A stretch of DNA of 64,000 nt from an uncultured Roseateles sp. (GTDB lineage Bacteria > Pseudomonadota > Gammaproteobacteria > Burkholderiales > Burkholderiaceae_C): assembly GCF_963422335.1 (NCBI RefSeq), contig NZ_OY729424.1:3100001-3164000 (forward strand), in the 5' to 3' direction. The notes beneath the pieces were generated by a model. The model was not told the DNA's origin. It ran no database searches and saw nothing but the letters and a program-made list of their open reading frames with translations. The translations under genes were made by a program, and so were the position numbers. How positions within the stretch are numbered: position 1 is the first letter of the stretch; every line of letters starts with the position of its first letter. Shown here piece after piece: positions 45,883-57,212 of the stretch.

Positions 45883-47904
45883 TCAATGCCCAGCGCTCTG
45901 AAACGGCCTGCGATCAGCCCACCAACTCAAAACCAGATCCACCGATTCATCGATGGTTTGGCTCGAGTTGTCGAGCATCAGCGCGTCTGCGGCTGGCTTC
46001 AAGGGCGACACTTTGCGGCTTTGATCCCGCAAGTCGCGCGCCTCTAGGTCTTCACGCAGGTCTGCAATGCTAGCCGAAATTCCCTTGGAAATCAATTGCT
46101 TATGCCTGCGCTCGGCGCGCGTTGCCGCGCTCGCGGTCAAAAACACCTTGAGACCGGCCTGGGGGAACAGCATCGTGCCCATATCCCGGCCATCGGCCAC
46201 CAGGCCGGGCAGTCGTCGGAAGGCCAACTGCAGCCCGTGCAGGGCCAGGCGAACGGCCGGCAGCGCGGCGACCTTGGATGACATGGCACCCACCGTCTCG
46301 TCGCGCAGCGCATGGGTCACGTCCTCCGGGCCCAGGAAGACCTGGCCGCCCTCGAAGTGCAGATCCAGTTGGCTGGCCAGGGCGGCGATGTCATGTTCGT
46401 TGTCCAGCGAGACGCCGGCGCGCAGGCTGGCCAGCGCAGTGGCGCGGTACAGGGCGCCCGAATCCAGCACCCAGTAGCCGAGCTTGGCGGCGACCAGATC
46501 GGCCAAGGTGCCCTTGCCCGAAGCACTAGGCCCATCAATCGTGATCACCGGAATGCTGTCGCGCTCAGGTTCGACCACGGAGAACAGCGTCTCGAAATAG
46601 TCAGGGAAGGTCTTGGCCACGCATTTCGGGTCGAGGATGCGTACCGGCACGTCTGCGGCGCCATTCAGCCCGTTGAACGCAGCCAGCGAGAAGCACATCG
46701 CCACGCGGTGGTCGTCATAGGTGTGGATGGCGGCCGGCTGGAAGGTCTTGAGCGGGTGCACGCGCAGCCAGTCCGGGCCCTCCTCGACCATGGCGCCCAG
46801 CTTGCGCAGCTCGGTGGCCATGGCGACGATGCGGTCAGTCTCCTTGACCCGCCAGCTGGCGATATTGCGCAAGGTGCTGGGGCCGTCGGCATACAGCGCC
46901 ATGACCGCCAAGGTCATCGCGGCGTCGGGAATGTGGTTGCAGTCCAGGTCGATGGCGCGCAGGGGCCAGACACCGCGCTTGACCTGCAGCCAGTTCGGCC
47001 CGCTCTCGACCCACGCGCCCATGGCCTCGGCGGCCTCGACAAAGCGCACATCGCCCTGGATAGAGGCCGAGCCCACGCCCTCGATGCGCACCGGCGCTTC
47101 GATGCCGGCAATCGCGCCCAGCGCGACAAAGTAGGAGGCCGAGGAGGCATCGCCCTCGACGTGGATGCTGCCCGGCGAGCGGTAGCGGCTGCCGGCGGGA
47201 ATGGTGAAGCGCTGCCAGCCATCGCGCTCTACCGCGATGCCGAAGCGCGCCAGCAGCAGCAGCGTGATCTCGACGTACGGTTTGGAAATCAGCTCGCCCT
47301 GCACCTCGATCACCACCGGCCGGTCCGTGGCCACCAGCGGCAGGGCCAAGAGCAGGGCGGTCAGGAACTGGCTGGAGACGTCTCCACGCACCTGTACCGC
47401 TTGCTCGAGCTGCAGCGCGGACGGGCCTGTGAGCCGCAGCGGCGGATAGCCTTCGTTCTCCAGGCAGTCGATTTGACAGCCGAGCAGCCGCAGCGCATCG
47501 ACCAGATCGCCGATCGGCCGCTCGTGCATGCGCGGCACGCCGCGCAAGGTGATGTCGCCGCCTTGAGTGGCGACCAGCAGGGCCAGAGCGGCGGTCAGCG
47601 GGCGCATCGCCGTGCCTGCGTTGCCCAGGAACAGGTCGGCCTGGGCCGTGCCTAGCCTGGCGCCCAGGCCGGTGACGCGAAGCGGGCCTTTGCCTTCTCG
47701 CTCCAGTTTGCAGCCAAGAGTGCGTAGCGCCTCCAGCATCACGGCGGTGTCGTCCGAGTCCAGCAGATCGTGAACGACGGTCACTCCTTCGCTCAGACCC
47801 GCCAGCAGCAGCACGCGGTTGGAGATGCTTTTGGAGCCCGGTAGCTGCACGGTGCCGGCGGCCGACACCAGCGGCGGCAGATCAAGAAAGGAGGTCGAAT
47901 ACAT
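45883..47904 (-). CDS. aroA: EPSP synthase fused to cytidylate kinase (AroA-Cmk)
   Basis: 673 residues. Residues about 1-440 are 3-phosphoshikimate 1-carboxyvinyltransferase: LPGSKSISNRVLLLAGL (residues 21-37), LFLGNAGTAMRPLTAAL, and TYDDHRVAMCFSLAAF near the end of this domain. Residues about 445-673 are cytidylate kinase: ITIDGPSASGKGTLADLVAA (P-loop), YWVLDSGALYRATAL, LVADGRDMGTMLFPQ and LTASAATRAERRHKQL. One chain thus serves aromatic amino-acid synthesis and CMP/dCMP phosphorylation. Fused aroA-cmk genes are known in Burkholderiales. It sits between tyrA and rpsA. Confidence 0.95.
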   Translation of the reverse strand: MYSTSFLDLPPLVSAAGTVQLPGSKSISNRVLLLAGLSEGVTVVHDLLDSDDTAVMLEALRTLGCKLEREGKGPLRVTGLGARLGTAQADLFLGNAGTAMRPLTAALALLVATQGGDITLRGVPRMHERPIGDLVDALRLLGCQIDCLENEGYPPLRLTGPSALQLEQAVQVRGDVSSQFLTALLLALPLVATDRPVVIEVQGELISKPYVEITLLLLARFGIAVERDGWQRFTIPAGSRYRSPGSIHVEGDASSASYFVALGAIAGIEAPVRIEGVGSASIQGDVRFVEAAEAMGAWVESGPNWLQVKRGVWPLRAIDLDCNHIPDAAMTLAVMALYADGPSTLRNIASWRVKETDRIVAMATELRKLGAMVEEGPDWLRVHPLKTFQPAAIHTYDDHRVAMCFSLAAFNGLNGAADVPVRILDPKCVAKTFPDYFETLFSVVEPERDSIPVITIDGPSASGKGTLADLVAAKLGYWVLDSGALYRATALASLRAGVSLDNEHDIAALASQLDLHFEGGQVFLGPEDVTHALRDETVGAMSSKVAALPAVRLALHGLQLAFRRLPGLVADGRDMGTMLFPQAGLKVFLTASAATRAERRHKQLISKGISASIADLREDLEARDLRDQSRKVSPLKPAADALMLDNSSQTIDESVDLVLSWWADRRPFQSAGH

Positions 47905-47922
47905 GGGGGGCGAAGTGCAGGC

Positions 47923-48807
47923 TCAGCGCGGTGGGTTCTTGGGGGGCGTGTTCATATGCCATTGCGAGCGGGTGTCCGAGGCCTGGCTGATCAGCTTCTC
48001 CAGGGCCTGGCCGTCGCCGTCCTGCACCAGCTTTTCGAAATGATGGAGCACGGCGCGGAAGAACTTCGCCTGCTTCAGCACTTCATCGCGGTTGGCGACG
48101 AGGATGTCGCGCCAGATGGACGGATCACTGGCGGCAATGCGCGTGAAGTCGCGAAAGCCCGGGCCGGCCAGTGAGAGAAAATCGGCGCCGGCCGGTTGCT
48201 GGGCAATCGCCGAGAAATAGGCAAAGGCCAGCAGATGCGGCAGATGGCTGACGGCGGCAAAGGCAGCGTCATGGTTCTCGGGCGACATCTTCAGCACCTG
48301 GGCGCCGATCGCCGACCAGACGTCGGTGGCTTTTTGCAACAGCGCCGCATTGGTCTGCGGCAGCGGCGTCAGTATGACCTGTCGCCCCTGATACAGCGCC
48401 GCATCGGCATGCTGGACGCCGGCGGACTCCTTGCCGGCAATCGGATGCGCGGGCACGAAGGAGCCCAGACGGTCGCGCAGCGCCCGCTTGGCGGCCAGCA
48501 CCACATCGCATTTGGTCGAGCCCACATCCATCACCAGCATGCCGGGTTCGACCATGTGGCAGATCGCCTTGAAGGTGGCCTCGCTGGCGGCCACCGGCAC
48601 GGCGATCAAGACGATGTCGGAGCCCGACACCGCCTGCAGCGCCGACTCGGCAATGGTGTCGATCACGCCCAGCCGGCGTGCCTTCTCGGTGGTGGACGGC
48701 GACTTGCTGTAGCCCACCACCTGCTTGACCAGGCCGGCCTTCTTGAGCGCCAGGGCGAAGGAGCCGCCCATCAGGCCGCATCCGATGACGCCGAGTTGGT
48801 TGAACAT
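47923..48807 (-). CDS. tyrA: Prephenate dehydrogenase
   Basis: 294 residues from the ATG at 48807. NAD(P)-binding Rossmann start FNQLGVIGCGLMGGSFALAL, then VLIAVPVAASEATF, VMDVGSTKCDVV and catalytic-region PAHPIAGKESAG with the His of AHPIAG. The C-terminal helical part has SHLPHLLAFAYFSA and PGFRDFTRIAASDP. Oxidatively decarboxylates prephenate (or arogenate) for tyrosine. It follows pheA by 14 bases and precedes aroA-cmk by 18 bases. Confidence 0.93.
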   Translation of the reverse strand: MFNQLGVIGCGLMGGSFALALKKAGLVKQVVGYSKSPSTTEKARRLGVIDTIAESALQAVSGSDIVLIAVPVAASEATFKAICHMVEPGMLVMDVGSTKCDVVLAAKRALRDRLGSFVPAHPIAGKESAGVQHADAALYQGRQVILTPLPQTNAALLQKATDVWSAIGAQVLKMSPENHDAAFAAVSHLPHLLAFAYFSAIAQQPAGADFLSLAGPGFRDFTRIAASDPSIWRDILVANRDEVLKQAKFFRAVLHHFEKLVQDGDGQALEKLISQASDTRSQWHMNTPPKNPPR

Positions 48808-48821
48808 CGCAGCGCTCTCTC

Positions 48822-49937
48822 TCAATGCACGTCGAGCGGATAGGTGCCCAGCACCTTGAAGAAGGCGCAGACAGCGCGCAACTCCTTCATCGCCTGAGCC
48901 ATGTGCGGCTCGTCCGGGTGGCCCTGCAGGTCGATGTAGAAGTAATACTCCCACTGGCCCGAGCGCGCCGGGCGGGACTCGAAGCGCGTCATCGACACGC
49001 CATGCACCTTCAGCGGCACCAGCATGTCATGTACGGCGCCGGGGCGATTCGTCACCGAGACGACCAGACTGGTGCAGTCATGGCCCGAAGCGGCTGGCTG
49101 CGGGTGGCGGTCCGGGTGGGCGAGCACGGCAAAGCGGGTGCGGTTGTGGGCATCGTCCTGGATCGCCGGCGACACCAGGTGCAGGCCGAACTCGCTGCCG
49201 GCACGCAGGCTGGCGATCGCCGCCAGCTTGGGGTCGAGACTCGCCAGCCGCGCGCCCTCGGCATTGCTGGCCACCGGCCGGCGCTCGGTCAGCGGTAGAT
49301 GGGTGCTGAGCCACTGGTGGCATTGCGCCAGCGCCTGCGGATGGGCGCAGACGGCCTCGATGTCCGCCAGGGAGTTCTGCTTGCGCAGCAGGTTGTGGCG
49401 CACCACCAGGCTGGTCTCGCCGATGATGGACAGCGGCGTGGTTAGGAACAGGTCCAGCGAGCGGGTGACCACGCCTTCGGTCGAGTTCTCGACCGGCACG
49501 ACGCCGAAATCGGCCGCGCCGGCAATCGTCTGGTGCAGCACCTCGTCGAAATTGGCGCAGGGCACACGTACGATACTGGAGCCGAAATAGCCCAGCGCCG
49601 CCTCTTCGCTGAAGGTGCCGGCCGGGCCCAGAAAGGCCACGCGTATCGGCGTCTCCAGCGCGCGGCAGGCCGACATGATTTCGCGCCAGATCGGCGCCAC
49701 GCTCTCGGTCTGCAATGGGCCGCTGTTCTTCAGCTTCAGGCCGTCAATGACCTGGGCCTCGCGCTCGGGTCGGAACACCACCGAGCCTTCGTGCTTCTTC
49801 AGCTCGCCCACGGCCAGGGCCAGTTGGGCGCGCTGGTTGAGCAGCGCCAGCAGTTGGCCATCGACGCTGTCAATCTGCTGGCGCAGAGCCAGCAATTCGG
49901 GAGGGACGGGGGCGGTGGGAGGGGTTGATTCAGCCAT
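48822..49937 (-). CDS. pheA: Bifunctional chorismate mutase / prephenate dehydratase (P-protein)
   Basis: 371 residues from the ATG at 49937, whose gene overlaps serC by 8 nt. N-terminal AroQ chorismate mutase: LALRQQIDSVDGQLLALLNQ, EREAQVI and SACRALE. Prephenate dehydratase: VAFLGPAGTFSEEAALGYFG and FGVVPVENSTEGVVTRSLDL. C-terminal ACT domain for feedback: SLVVSVTNRPGAVHDMLVP and YYFYIDLQGH, preceding the end ESRPARSGQWEYYF. It converts chorismate to phenylpyruvate. The N-terminal extension seen in longer readings overlaps serC and is not real. Confidence 0.95.
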   Translation of the reverse strand: MAESTPPTAPVPPELLALRQQIDSVDGQLLALLNQRAQLALAVGELKKHEGSVVFRPEREAQVIDGLKLKNSGPLQTESVAPIWREIMSACRALETPIRVAFLGPAGTFSEEAALGYFGSSIVRVPCANFDEVLHQTIAGAADFGVVPVENSTEGVVTRSLDLFLTTPLSIIGETSLVVRHNLLRKQNSLADIEAVCAHPQALAQCHQWLSTHLPLTERRPVASNAEGARLASLDPKLAAIASLRAGSEFGLHLVSPAIQDDAHNRTRFAVLAHPDRHPQPAASGHDCTSLVVSVTNRPGAVHDMLVPLKVHGVSMTRFESRPARSGQWEYYFYIDLQGHPDEPHMAQAMKELRAVCAFFKVLGTYPLDVH

Positions 49938-51051
49938 GACGGGCTTCGAAATCTCGCAGTAAGTCGACCAAGGCCTGCACGCCTTCCAGCGGCATGGCGT
50001 TGTAGATCGAGGCACGCATGCCGCCCACGGACTTGTGTCCCTTGAGCTGGAGCAGGCGGCGCTCGCGGGCGTCGGCCAGGAAAGCGTCATTCAAGCGTTC
50101 GTCACGCAAAAAGAAGGGCACGTTCATCCGCGAGCGGGCGTTGTGCGCCACGCGGTTGATGAACATGCTGCTGCCGTCCAGTGTGCTGTACAGCAGCTCA
50201 GCTTTATCGATATTGCGCTGCTCGATCGCGGCCAGCGCGGTGCGGCCCTGGTACGAGAAGCGCTTCAGCCATTGAAACACCAAGCCGGCCATGTAAATGC
50301 CATAGGTCGGTGGTGTGTTGAACATCGACTGGGCTTGCGCCACGGTCTGGTAGTTGAAGGCCGAGGGGCAGGCCTGCAGGGCATGGCCCAGCAGGTCGTC
50401 GCGGACGAACACCAGTGTCAATCCGGCCGGACCTATGTTCTTCTGCGCGCCGCCGAAGGCCAGGCCGACACGCGACCAGTCCAGCGGGCGGGACAGCTGC
50501 TGCGACGAGAAGTCGATCACCAGCGGGGCATCGCTGCCCAGTGCTTTCAGATCGGGAATCTCGTGGAACTCGACCCCGTGTATGGTCTCGTTGGAGCACA
50601 GATGAACGTAGGCCGCATCAGCCCGCAGCTGCCAGCTGGCAGCATCGGGCAGGGCGGTGAAGCCGCTGGCCTCGTTGCTGGCAGCGACGTGCACGTCAGC
50701 GTAGCGCCTGGCCTCGCCTGCGCTCTTTTGCGACCAGGCGCCGGTGACGACGAAGTCCACCTTGCCGCTGCGCGACAAATTGAGCGGCACGATCGCGTTT
50801 TCGGCCAGACCACCCCCCTGCATGAACAGGATGTGGAAGTCCTTCGGCACGGCCAGCAGCTCGCGCAGATCGCTCTCGGCCTGCTCGTAAATGGAGATGA
50901 ATTCGCGGCCGCGATGGCTCATCTCCATCACGCTCATGCCCGAGCCATGCCAGTCCAGCATCTCGGCTGCGGCGATTTCCAGCACCTCGGCGGGCAGGGC
51001 AGCCGGCCCGGCAGAGAAGTTGTAGGGACGCTGCTGCGGCTGTACTTGCAT
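49930..51051 (-). CDS. serC: Phosphoserine aminotransferase
   Basis: 373 residues. PLP-dependent aminotransferase of class V: YNFSAGPAALPAEVLE, VMEMSHRGREFISI, LFMQGGGLAENAIVPLN, CSNETIHGVEF, and the PLP Lys in LAFGGAQKNIGPAGLTLV (about residue 198). It makes phosphoserine for serine and, with its homologue activity, a vitamin B6 precursor. Translation start shares a base with the DUF2059 stop (TAATG) and its stop overlaps pheA. Normal length. Confidence 0.96.
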   Translation of the reverse strand: MQVQPQQRPYNFSAGPAALPAEVLEIAAAEMLDWHGSGMSVMEMSHRGREFISIYEQAESDLRELLAVPKDFHILFMQGGGLAENAIVPLNLSRSGKVDFVVTGAWSQKSAGEARRYADVHVAASNEASGFTALPDAASWQLRADAAYVHLCSNETIHGVEFHEIPDLKALGSDAPLVIDFSSQQLSRPLDWSRVGLAFGGAQKNIGPAGLTLVFVRDDLLGHALQACPSAFNYQTVAQAQSMFNTPPTYGIYMAGLVFQWLKRFSYQGRTALAAIEQRNIDKAELLYSTLDGSSMFINRVAHNARSRMNVPFFLRDERLNDAFLADARERRLLQLKGHKSVGGMRASIYNAMPLEGVQALVDLLRDFEARHG

Positions 51052-51661
51052 TATTTCTTGGCGGCGCTGGCGCTCGGTGTGACGGGCTTGGACGAGGTCG
51101 GCGGCGTGGGCGCCGGCTGCGGATTCAGGCCCAGGCGCTTGGCGACGCCCTGCTCCAGCGCCTTCAGCTTGGTCTCGATGGTGCCGCGCATCTCGGCCAC
51201 CAGCTTCTGGCCCAGTGCGTTCTGCATCTCGCCGCCCATCTGCTGGTACTTCTTGTTCACCGGCGACTCGAACCAGGCGATCAGCTGCTTCAGTTCGTCC
51301 TCGTTGAACTTCTCGTCCAGCATAGGGCCGATGGTGGTCGGGGCCAGCTGAATCGCCTTGTCGCGGGTCAGTGCAGAGGCCTCGTCAACGAACTTGCGCA
51401 CATCGGCCTCGATGGCCTTGGCCGTGGCTTCGCGCTTGTCTTGGGGCACTTGCTGCAGCGCGCCGCCGGCGCTCTGCATCAGGCGTGCCGCGGGCTGCTC
51501 GACCAGCGCCCGCGCCAGCGACTCGATGCCCGGTTGCTGGAAGGCCAGCACCTTGGCAATCAGCTCCTTCTTGGCGGCGCTGGGCGCGGCCGCGGTCTGT
51601 GCCTGTGCGCCAAAAGCCAGCAGCAGAGCGGCCGCAACGGTGAGCTGTTTCAGATGAAATT

Positions 51662-51665
<4 letters not shown>
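51051..51665 (-). CDS. Exported DUF2059-domain protein
   Basis: 204 residues starting at TTG 51665; no in-frame ATG precedes the signal peptide. The TTG overlaps the gyrA stop as TTGA, indicating coupled translation. Signal peptide KFHLKQLTVAAALLLAFGAQAQ. DUF2059 around residues 90-160: LAPTTIGPMLDEKFNEDELK and AWFESPVNKKYQQMGGEMQ. Probably periplasmic, function unknown. It lies between gyrA and serC, the normal position of an OmpA-region hypothetical protein in this order group. Confidence 0.85.
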
Positions 51666-54337
<2,672 letters not shown>

Positions 54338-54618
54338 GCGCTGGGCGCGGCTTGAGCCCGAGGTTTCCACACACCTCCGGCTGGCCAACGTCTAATTGGA
54401 CGGAAGCGTGAATTCTAATTGCCCCGGCGTGTCGCTCGCGCACAACATTGTGCGAACACTGGCCGGGTGCATTGAGCAAAATGGAGCCGTCCCAGTGCCC
54501 TATGGCACAATGACTCGTCGATGGCAGGCACCAGTGCAAGCTGGGGTTTACGCCAACGTACCCATACTTGTTGTGGACGTATCGCAGGGCAACTGCGGCT
54601 TTCCTTGAGAGGAGAATC
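54338..54618. other. Divergent gyrA / OmpA-like intergenic region
   Basis: 281 bases between two divergent starts. A TAGAAT (minus strand, complement at 54414-54419) could be a gyrA -10 element; no convincing -35 was found for either gene. A palindrome GCACAA-CATT-GTGCGA-like segment at 54441-54455 is noticeable. No open frame with coding character is present. Confidence 0.4.
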
Positions 54619-55275
54619 ATGAAGAAACTGAATCGAGTGGCATCGCTCTTCGCGGTCGCTGCTGTCGCCGCGTCTGGCGCATCCGCCCAGACGATCGACA
54701 ACTGGCGTGCCACAGACGGCACGGTCTGGAAGAACGGTACCAACGAATATTGCTGGCGCGATGCCAATTGGACCCCGGCAACCGCCGCGGCCGATTGCGA
54801 CGGCGCTATCAAGCCGGCTCCCAAGGTTGTGGCTCCCCCGCCGCCGCCGCCTGCGCCGGCCCCTGTCGCCGCTCCGAAGCCGCCCGCCCCGCCTGCCGTG
54901 CCCCCCGCACCGGTGAGCGAGAAGGTCACCTTCGCTGCTGATGCCTTCTTCGACTTTGACAAGTCGGTCCTGAAGACTGAAGCCAAGGCCAAGCTGGATG
55001 ACCTGGTCGGCAAGACCGGTGGCATCAATCTGGAAGTCATCATCGCCGTGGGTCACACTGACTCGGTCGGTACTGATGCTTACAACCAGAAGCTGTCGGT
55101 GGCTCGCTCGGAAGCCGTCAAGGCCTACTTGGTGAGCAAGGGCGTCGAGAAGAATCGCGTCTACACCGAAGGCAAGGGCGAGAAGCAGCCTGTGGCTGAC
55201 AACAAGACCGCCGAAGGTCGCGCCAAGAACCGCCGCGTCGAAATCGAAGTGGTCGGCACCCGCGCCAAGAAGTGA
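54619..55275 (+). CDS. OmpA-family protein (peptidoglycan-binding domain, no N-terminal barrel)
   Basis: 218 residues from the ATG at 54619, preceded by GAGAGGAG. Signal peptide MKKLNRVASLFAVAAVAASGASA (residues 1-23). A short Trp/Cys-containing segment (WRATDGTVWKN, EYCWRDANW) follows, then a Pro/Ala-rich hinge (about 68-100). The C-terminal OmpA-like domain: FDFDKSVLKTEAKAKLDDL, VGHTDSVGTDAYNQKLSVAR and NRRVEIEVVG, for peptidoglycan binding. It has no predicted eight-strand barrel of full OmpA. A strong intrinsic terminator follows. Positioned divergently from gyrA, as is common in Burkholderiales. Confidence 0.92.
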   Translation: MKKLNRVASLFAVAAVAASGASAQTIDNWRATDGTVWKNGTNEYCWRDANWTPATAAADCDGAIKPAPKVVAPPPPPPAPAPVAAPKPPAPPAVPPAPVSEKVTFAADAFFDFDKSVLKTEAKAKLDDLVGKTGGINLEVIIAVGHTDSVGTDAYNQKLSVARSEAVKAYLVSKGVEKNRVYTEGKGEKQPVADNKTAEGRAKNRRVEIEVVGTRAKK

Positions 55276-55304
55276 TGCATCGAGCGTCTTGACGCTCGAC
55301 AGCC

Positions 55305-55331
55305 AAGCCCCGCTCCGGCGGGGCTTTTTTT
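55305..55331 (+). terminator. Intrinsic terminator after the OmpA-like gene
   Basis: AAGCCCCGC-TCC-GCGGGGCT stem with seven T residues. A second, weaker hairpin (CGAGCGTC/GACGCTCG) just precedes it. Confidence 0.92.
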
Positions 55332-55376
55332 ATGTCCGGGCCGGTGGGACCCCGACTTATTCGTAAGATTGCGCCC

Positions 55377-56081
55377 ATGATTAACGCCGACCCCCAAGAG
55401 CTTGCCAAGTTCAGCGAGCTTGCCCACCGCTGGTGGGATCCGCACAGCGAGTTCAAGCCGCTGCATCAGATCAATCCGCTGCGCCTGGCCTGGATGGACG
55501 GTTTGAGCCCATTCAAGGGTCTCAAGGTGCTGGATGTGGGTTGTGGCGGCGGCATTCTGACCGACTCGATCGCGCGCAAGGGCGCCCAGGCGCTGGGCAT
55601 AGACCTGTCCACCAAGGCCCTGCGCGTGGCCCAGTTGCACGCGATGGAGGCCGGCACCGAGGGCGTTGACTACCGCGAAGTGCCCGTCGAAGAGCTGGCC
55701 GCCGAGATGCCGGGCGCGTTCGACACCGTCACCTGCATGGAGATGCTTGAGCATGTTCCCGACCCGTCTTCGGTGGTCCGCGCCTGCAGCGCCCTGGTCA
55801 AACCGGGTGGCTGGGTGTTCTTCTCGACCCTGAACCGCAACCCCAAGGCCTTTTTGTTCGCCATCGTCGGGGCCGAATATCTGCTGAAGATGCTGCCCAA
55901 GGGCACGCACGAGTACGCTCGCTTCATCCGCCCCAGCGAGCTGGCGCAATACTGCCGGGATGCCGGGCTGGAGCTGCACAGCAGCAAGGGCCTGGAATAC
56001 AACCCGCTGACCCAGGCCTATTGGCTGTCGGCCGACACCAGCGTCAACTACATGATCGCCTGCCGAAGGCCCGCACTGTGA
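55377..56081 (+). CDS. ubiG: Ubiquinone biosynthesis O-methyltransferase
   Basis: 234 residues from the ATG at 55377 (MINADPQELAKFSELAHRWW). Class I methyltransferase: KVLDVGCGGGILTDSIARKG (SAM motif I, about residues 50-69), EMLEHVPDPSSVV, then PGGWVFFSTLNRNPKAF. The FSELAHRWWDP start and TLNRNPKAFLFAIVGAEY are typical of UbiG. It performs both O-methylations of ubiquinone. Its stop overlaps the GTG of gph (GTGA), so the two are coupled. Confidence 0.95.
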   Translation: MINADPQELAKFSELAHRWWDPHSEFKPLHQINPLRLAWMDGLSPFKGLKVLDVGCGGGILTDSIARKGAQALGIDLSTKALRVAQLHAMEAGTEGVDYREVPVEELAAEMPGAFDTVTCMEMLEHVPDPSSVVRACSALVKPGGWVFFSTLNRNPKAFLFAIVGAEYLLKMLPKGTHEYARFIRPSELAQYCRDAGLELHSSKGLEYNPLTQAYWLSADTSVNYMIACRRPAL

Positions 56082-56746
56082 ACCGCCGTGACGTGCGGGC
56101 CGTGCTGTTTGATCTGGACGGCACCTTGGTGGACAGCGCCCCGGATCTGGCCGGCGCCGCCAATCAGATGCGCAGCGTCCGCGGTCTGGCAGACCTGCCC
56201 TACGCCCAGTTGCGGCCCATGGTCGGCACCGGCGCACGCGGCATGCTGGGTGTGGCCTTGGGCGTGACGCCTGCCGCGCCCGAATACGAGGCGCTGAAAC
56301 ACGAGTTCCTCGATCTCTACGAGAGCCGCATGCTGCAGGAAACGCGTGTTTTCGATTCCGTACTGAGCCTGCTGGACTCGCTCCAGCAGCTCTCGCTGCC
56401 CTGGGCCATCGTTACCAACAAGGCCGAACGCTTTGCCTTGCCGCTGACCGAGGCCCTGGGTCTGCAGCGCGGCGCGGTGGCTGTGATCGGCGGCGACACA
56501 ACGCCCCATGCCAAGCCGCATCCGGCGCCCCTGCTGGAAGCCGCCCGCCGTGCCGGCGTGGCGGCCGAGCACTGCATTTATGTCGGTGACGACGAGCGCG
56601 ACATCCTGGCCGGCCGCGCCGCCGGCATGCGCACGGTGGCCGCCGCCTGGGGCTATCTTGGCCAGGGCGCACCGATCCACGAATGGGGGGCGGATTTGAC
56701 AATAGAAAACCCGCAGGCCCTCTTGCATTGGTTATCTGTGGCCTAA
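56078..56746 (+). CDS. gph: Phosphoglycolate phosphatase (HAD family)
   Basis: 222 residues starting at GTG 56078, the codon that overlaps the ubiG stop. HAD motifs: VLFDLDGTLVDSAPDL (motif I Asp pair), IVTNKAERFALP (motif II Thr), PHAKPHPAP (motif III Lys) and YVGDDERDILAGRAAG (motif IV). Removes 2-phosphoglycolate, formed in DNA repair. ubiG-gph pairing is common in betaproteobacteria. Its stop codon TAA lies inside the putative -10 element of ssrA. Confidence 0.92.
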   Translation: MNRRDVRAVLFDLDGTLVDSAPDLAGAANQMRSVRGLADLPYAQLRPMVGTGARGMLGVALGVTPAAPEYEALKHEFLDLYESRMLQETRVFDSVLSLLDSLQQLSLPWAIVTNKAERFALPLTEALGLQRGAVAVIGGDTTPHAKPHPAPLLEAARRAGVAAEHCIYVGDDERDILAGRAAGMRTVAAAWGYLGQGAPIHEWGADLTIENPQALLHWLSVA

Positions 56747-56749
56747 TAT
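56721..56749 (+). promoter_or_regulatory. Putative ssrA promoter
   Basis: TCTTGC (56721-56726), 17-base spacer, TAATAT (56744-56749), with transcription expected close to the tmRNA 5' end at 56758. The -10 overlaps the gph stop codon. An alternative -35 (TTGCAT, 56723-56728) gives a spacing of 15. Confidence 0.55.
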
Positions 56750-56757
56750 CAGCTTCA

Positions 56758-57130
56758 GGGGCCGACCTGGTTTCGACGTGGGTGCGGATCCGGAGTGGGG
56801 CATGCCGAGCACCAGTTCGCTCGTAAAACCACTGGAAACAAAGTAACTGCAAACGACTCTACGTTCGCACTCGCTGCTTAATTGCAGATGAGCTTCTCAA
56901 CGGTTGGCCTATGGGCCGGGCCGCGAATCGCAAGGTTCAAGGCTGAGAAGTCATTCACATAGGCTGGTTTCGTGACGGGTCACTCGTCACGGAACAAGAT
57001 TTAGTGACTGGCGGGAAAGGTAGCGTGCCGCTGCGCGACCTGAACGCGAGATTCAAATCAGACGGCTACGCATGTAGAACTGCCTGGTGATGGCTGACGG
57101 ACGGGGGTTCAATTCCCCCCGGCTCCACCA
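56758..57130 (+). ncRNA. ssrA: Transfer-messenger RNA (tmRNA)
   Basis: About 373 bases. The 5' end GGGGCCG pairs with CGGCTCC at the 3' end to form the acceptor stem; CCA is encoded. The tag frame is visible after the resume codon: GCA AAC GAC TCT ACG TTC GCA CTC GCT GCT TAA, giving ANDSTFALAA. The T arm GGGGG-TTCAATT-CCCCC is canonical. It rescues stalled ribosomes with SmpB. The D-arm-like start (GGGGCCGACCTGGTTTCGAC) is the usual tmRNA opening. An intrinsic terminator and an inverted copy of the 3' end follow. Confidence 0.97.
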
Positions 57131-57170
57131 AATTGGATGACCCGCTGCCCGGCGGGTGAAGTGAAAAAGC

Positions 57171-57208
57171 AAAGGCTCAAGTCGTCACAGGCTTGGGCCT
57201 TTTTCTTT
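57171..57208 (+). terminator. Intrinsic terminator after ssrA (bidirectional)
   Basis: AAGGCTCAAG (57172-57181), 10-base loop, CTTGGGCCTT (57192-57201) with one G-U pair, then T-rich TTTTCTTT. On the opposite strand the same stem is followed by TTTGCTTTTT. Confidence 0.8.
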
Positions 57209-57212
57209 GTGC

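Noticed and set aside
49938..50090. N-terminal extension of pheA
   Set aside because: These in-frame codons lie inside serC, and the chorismate mutase domain begins after the ATG at 49937.
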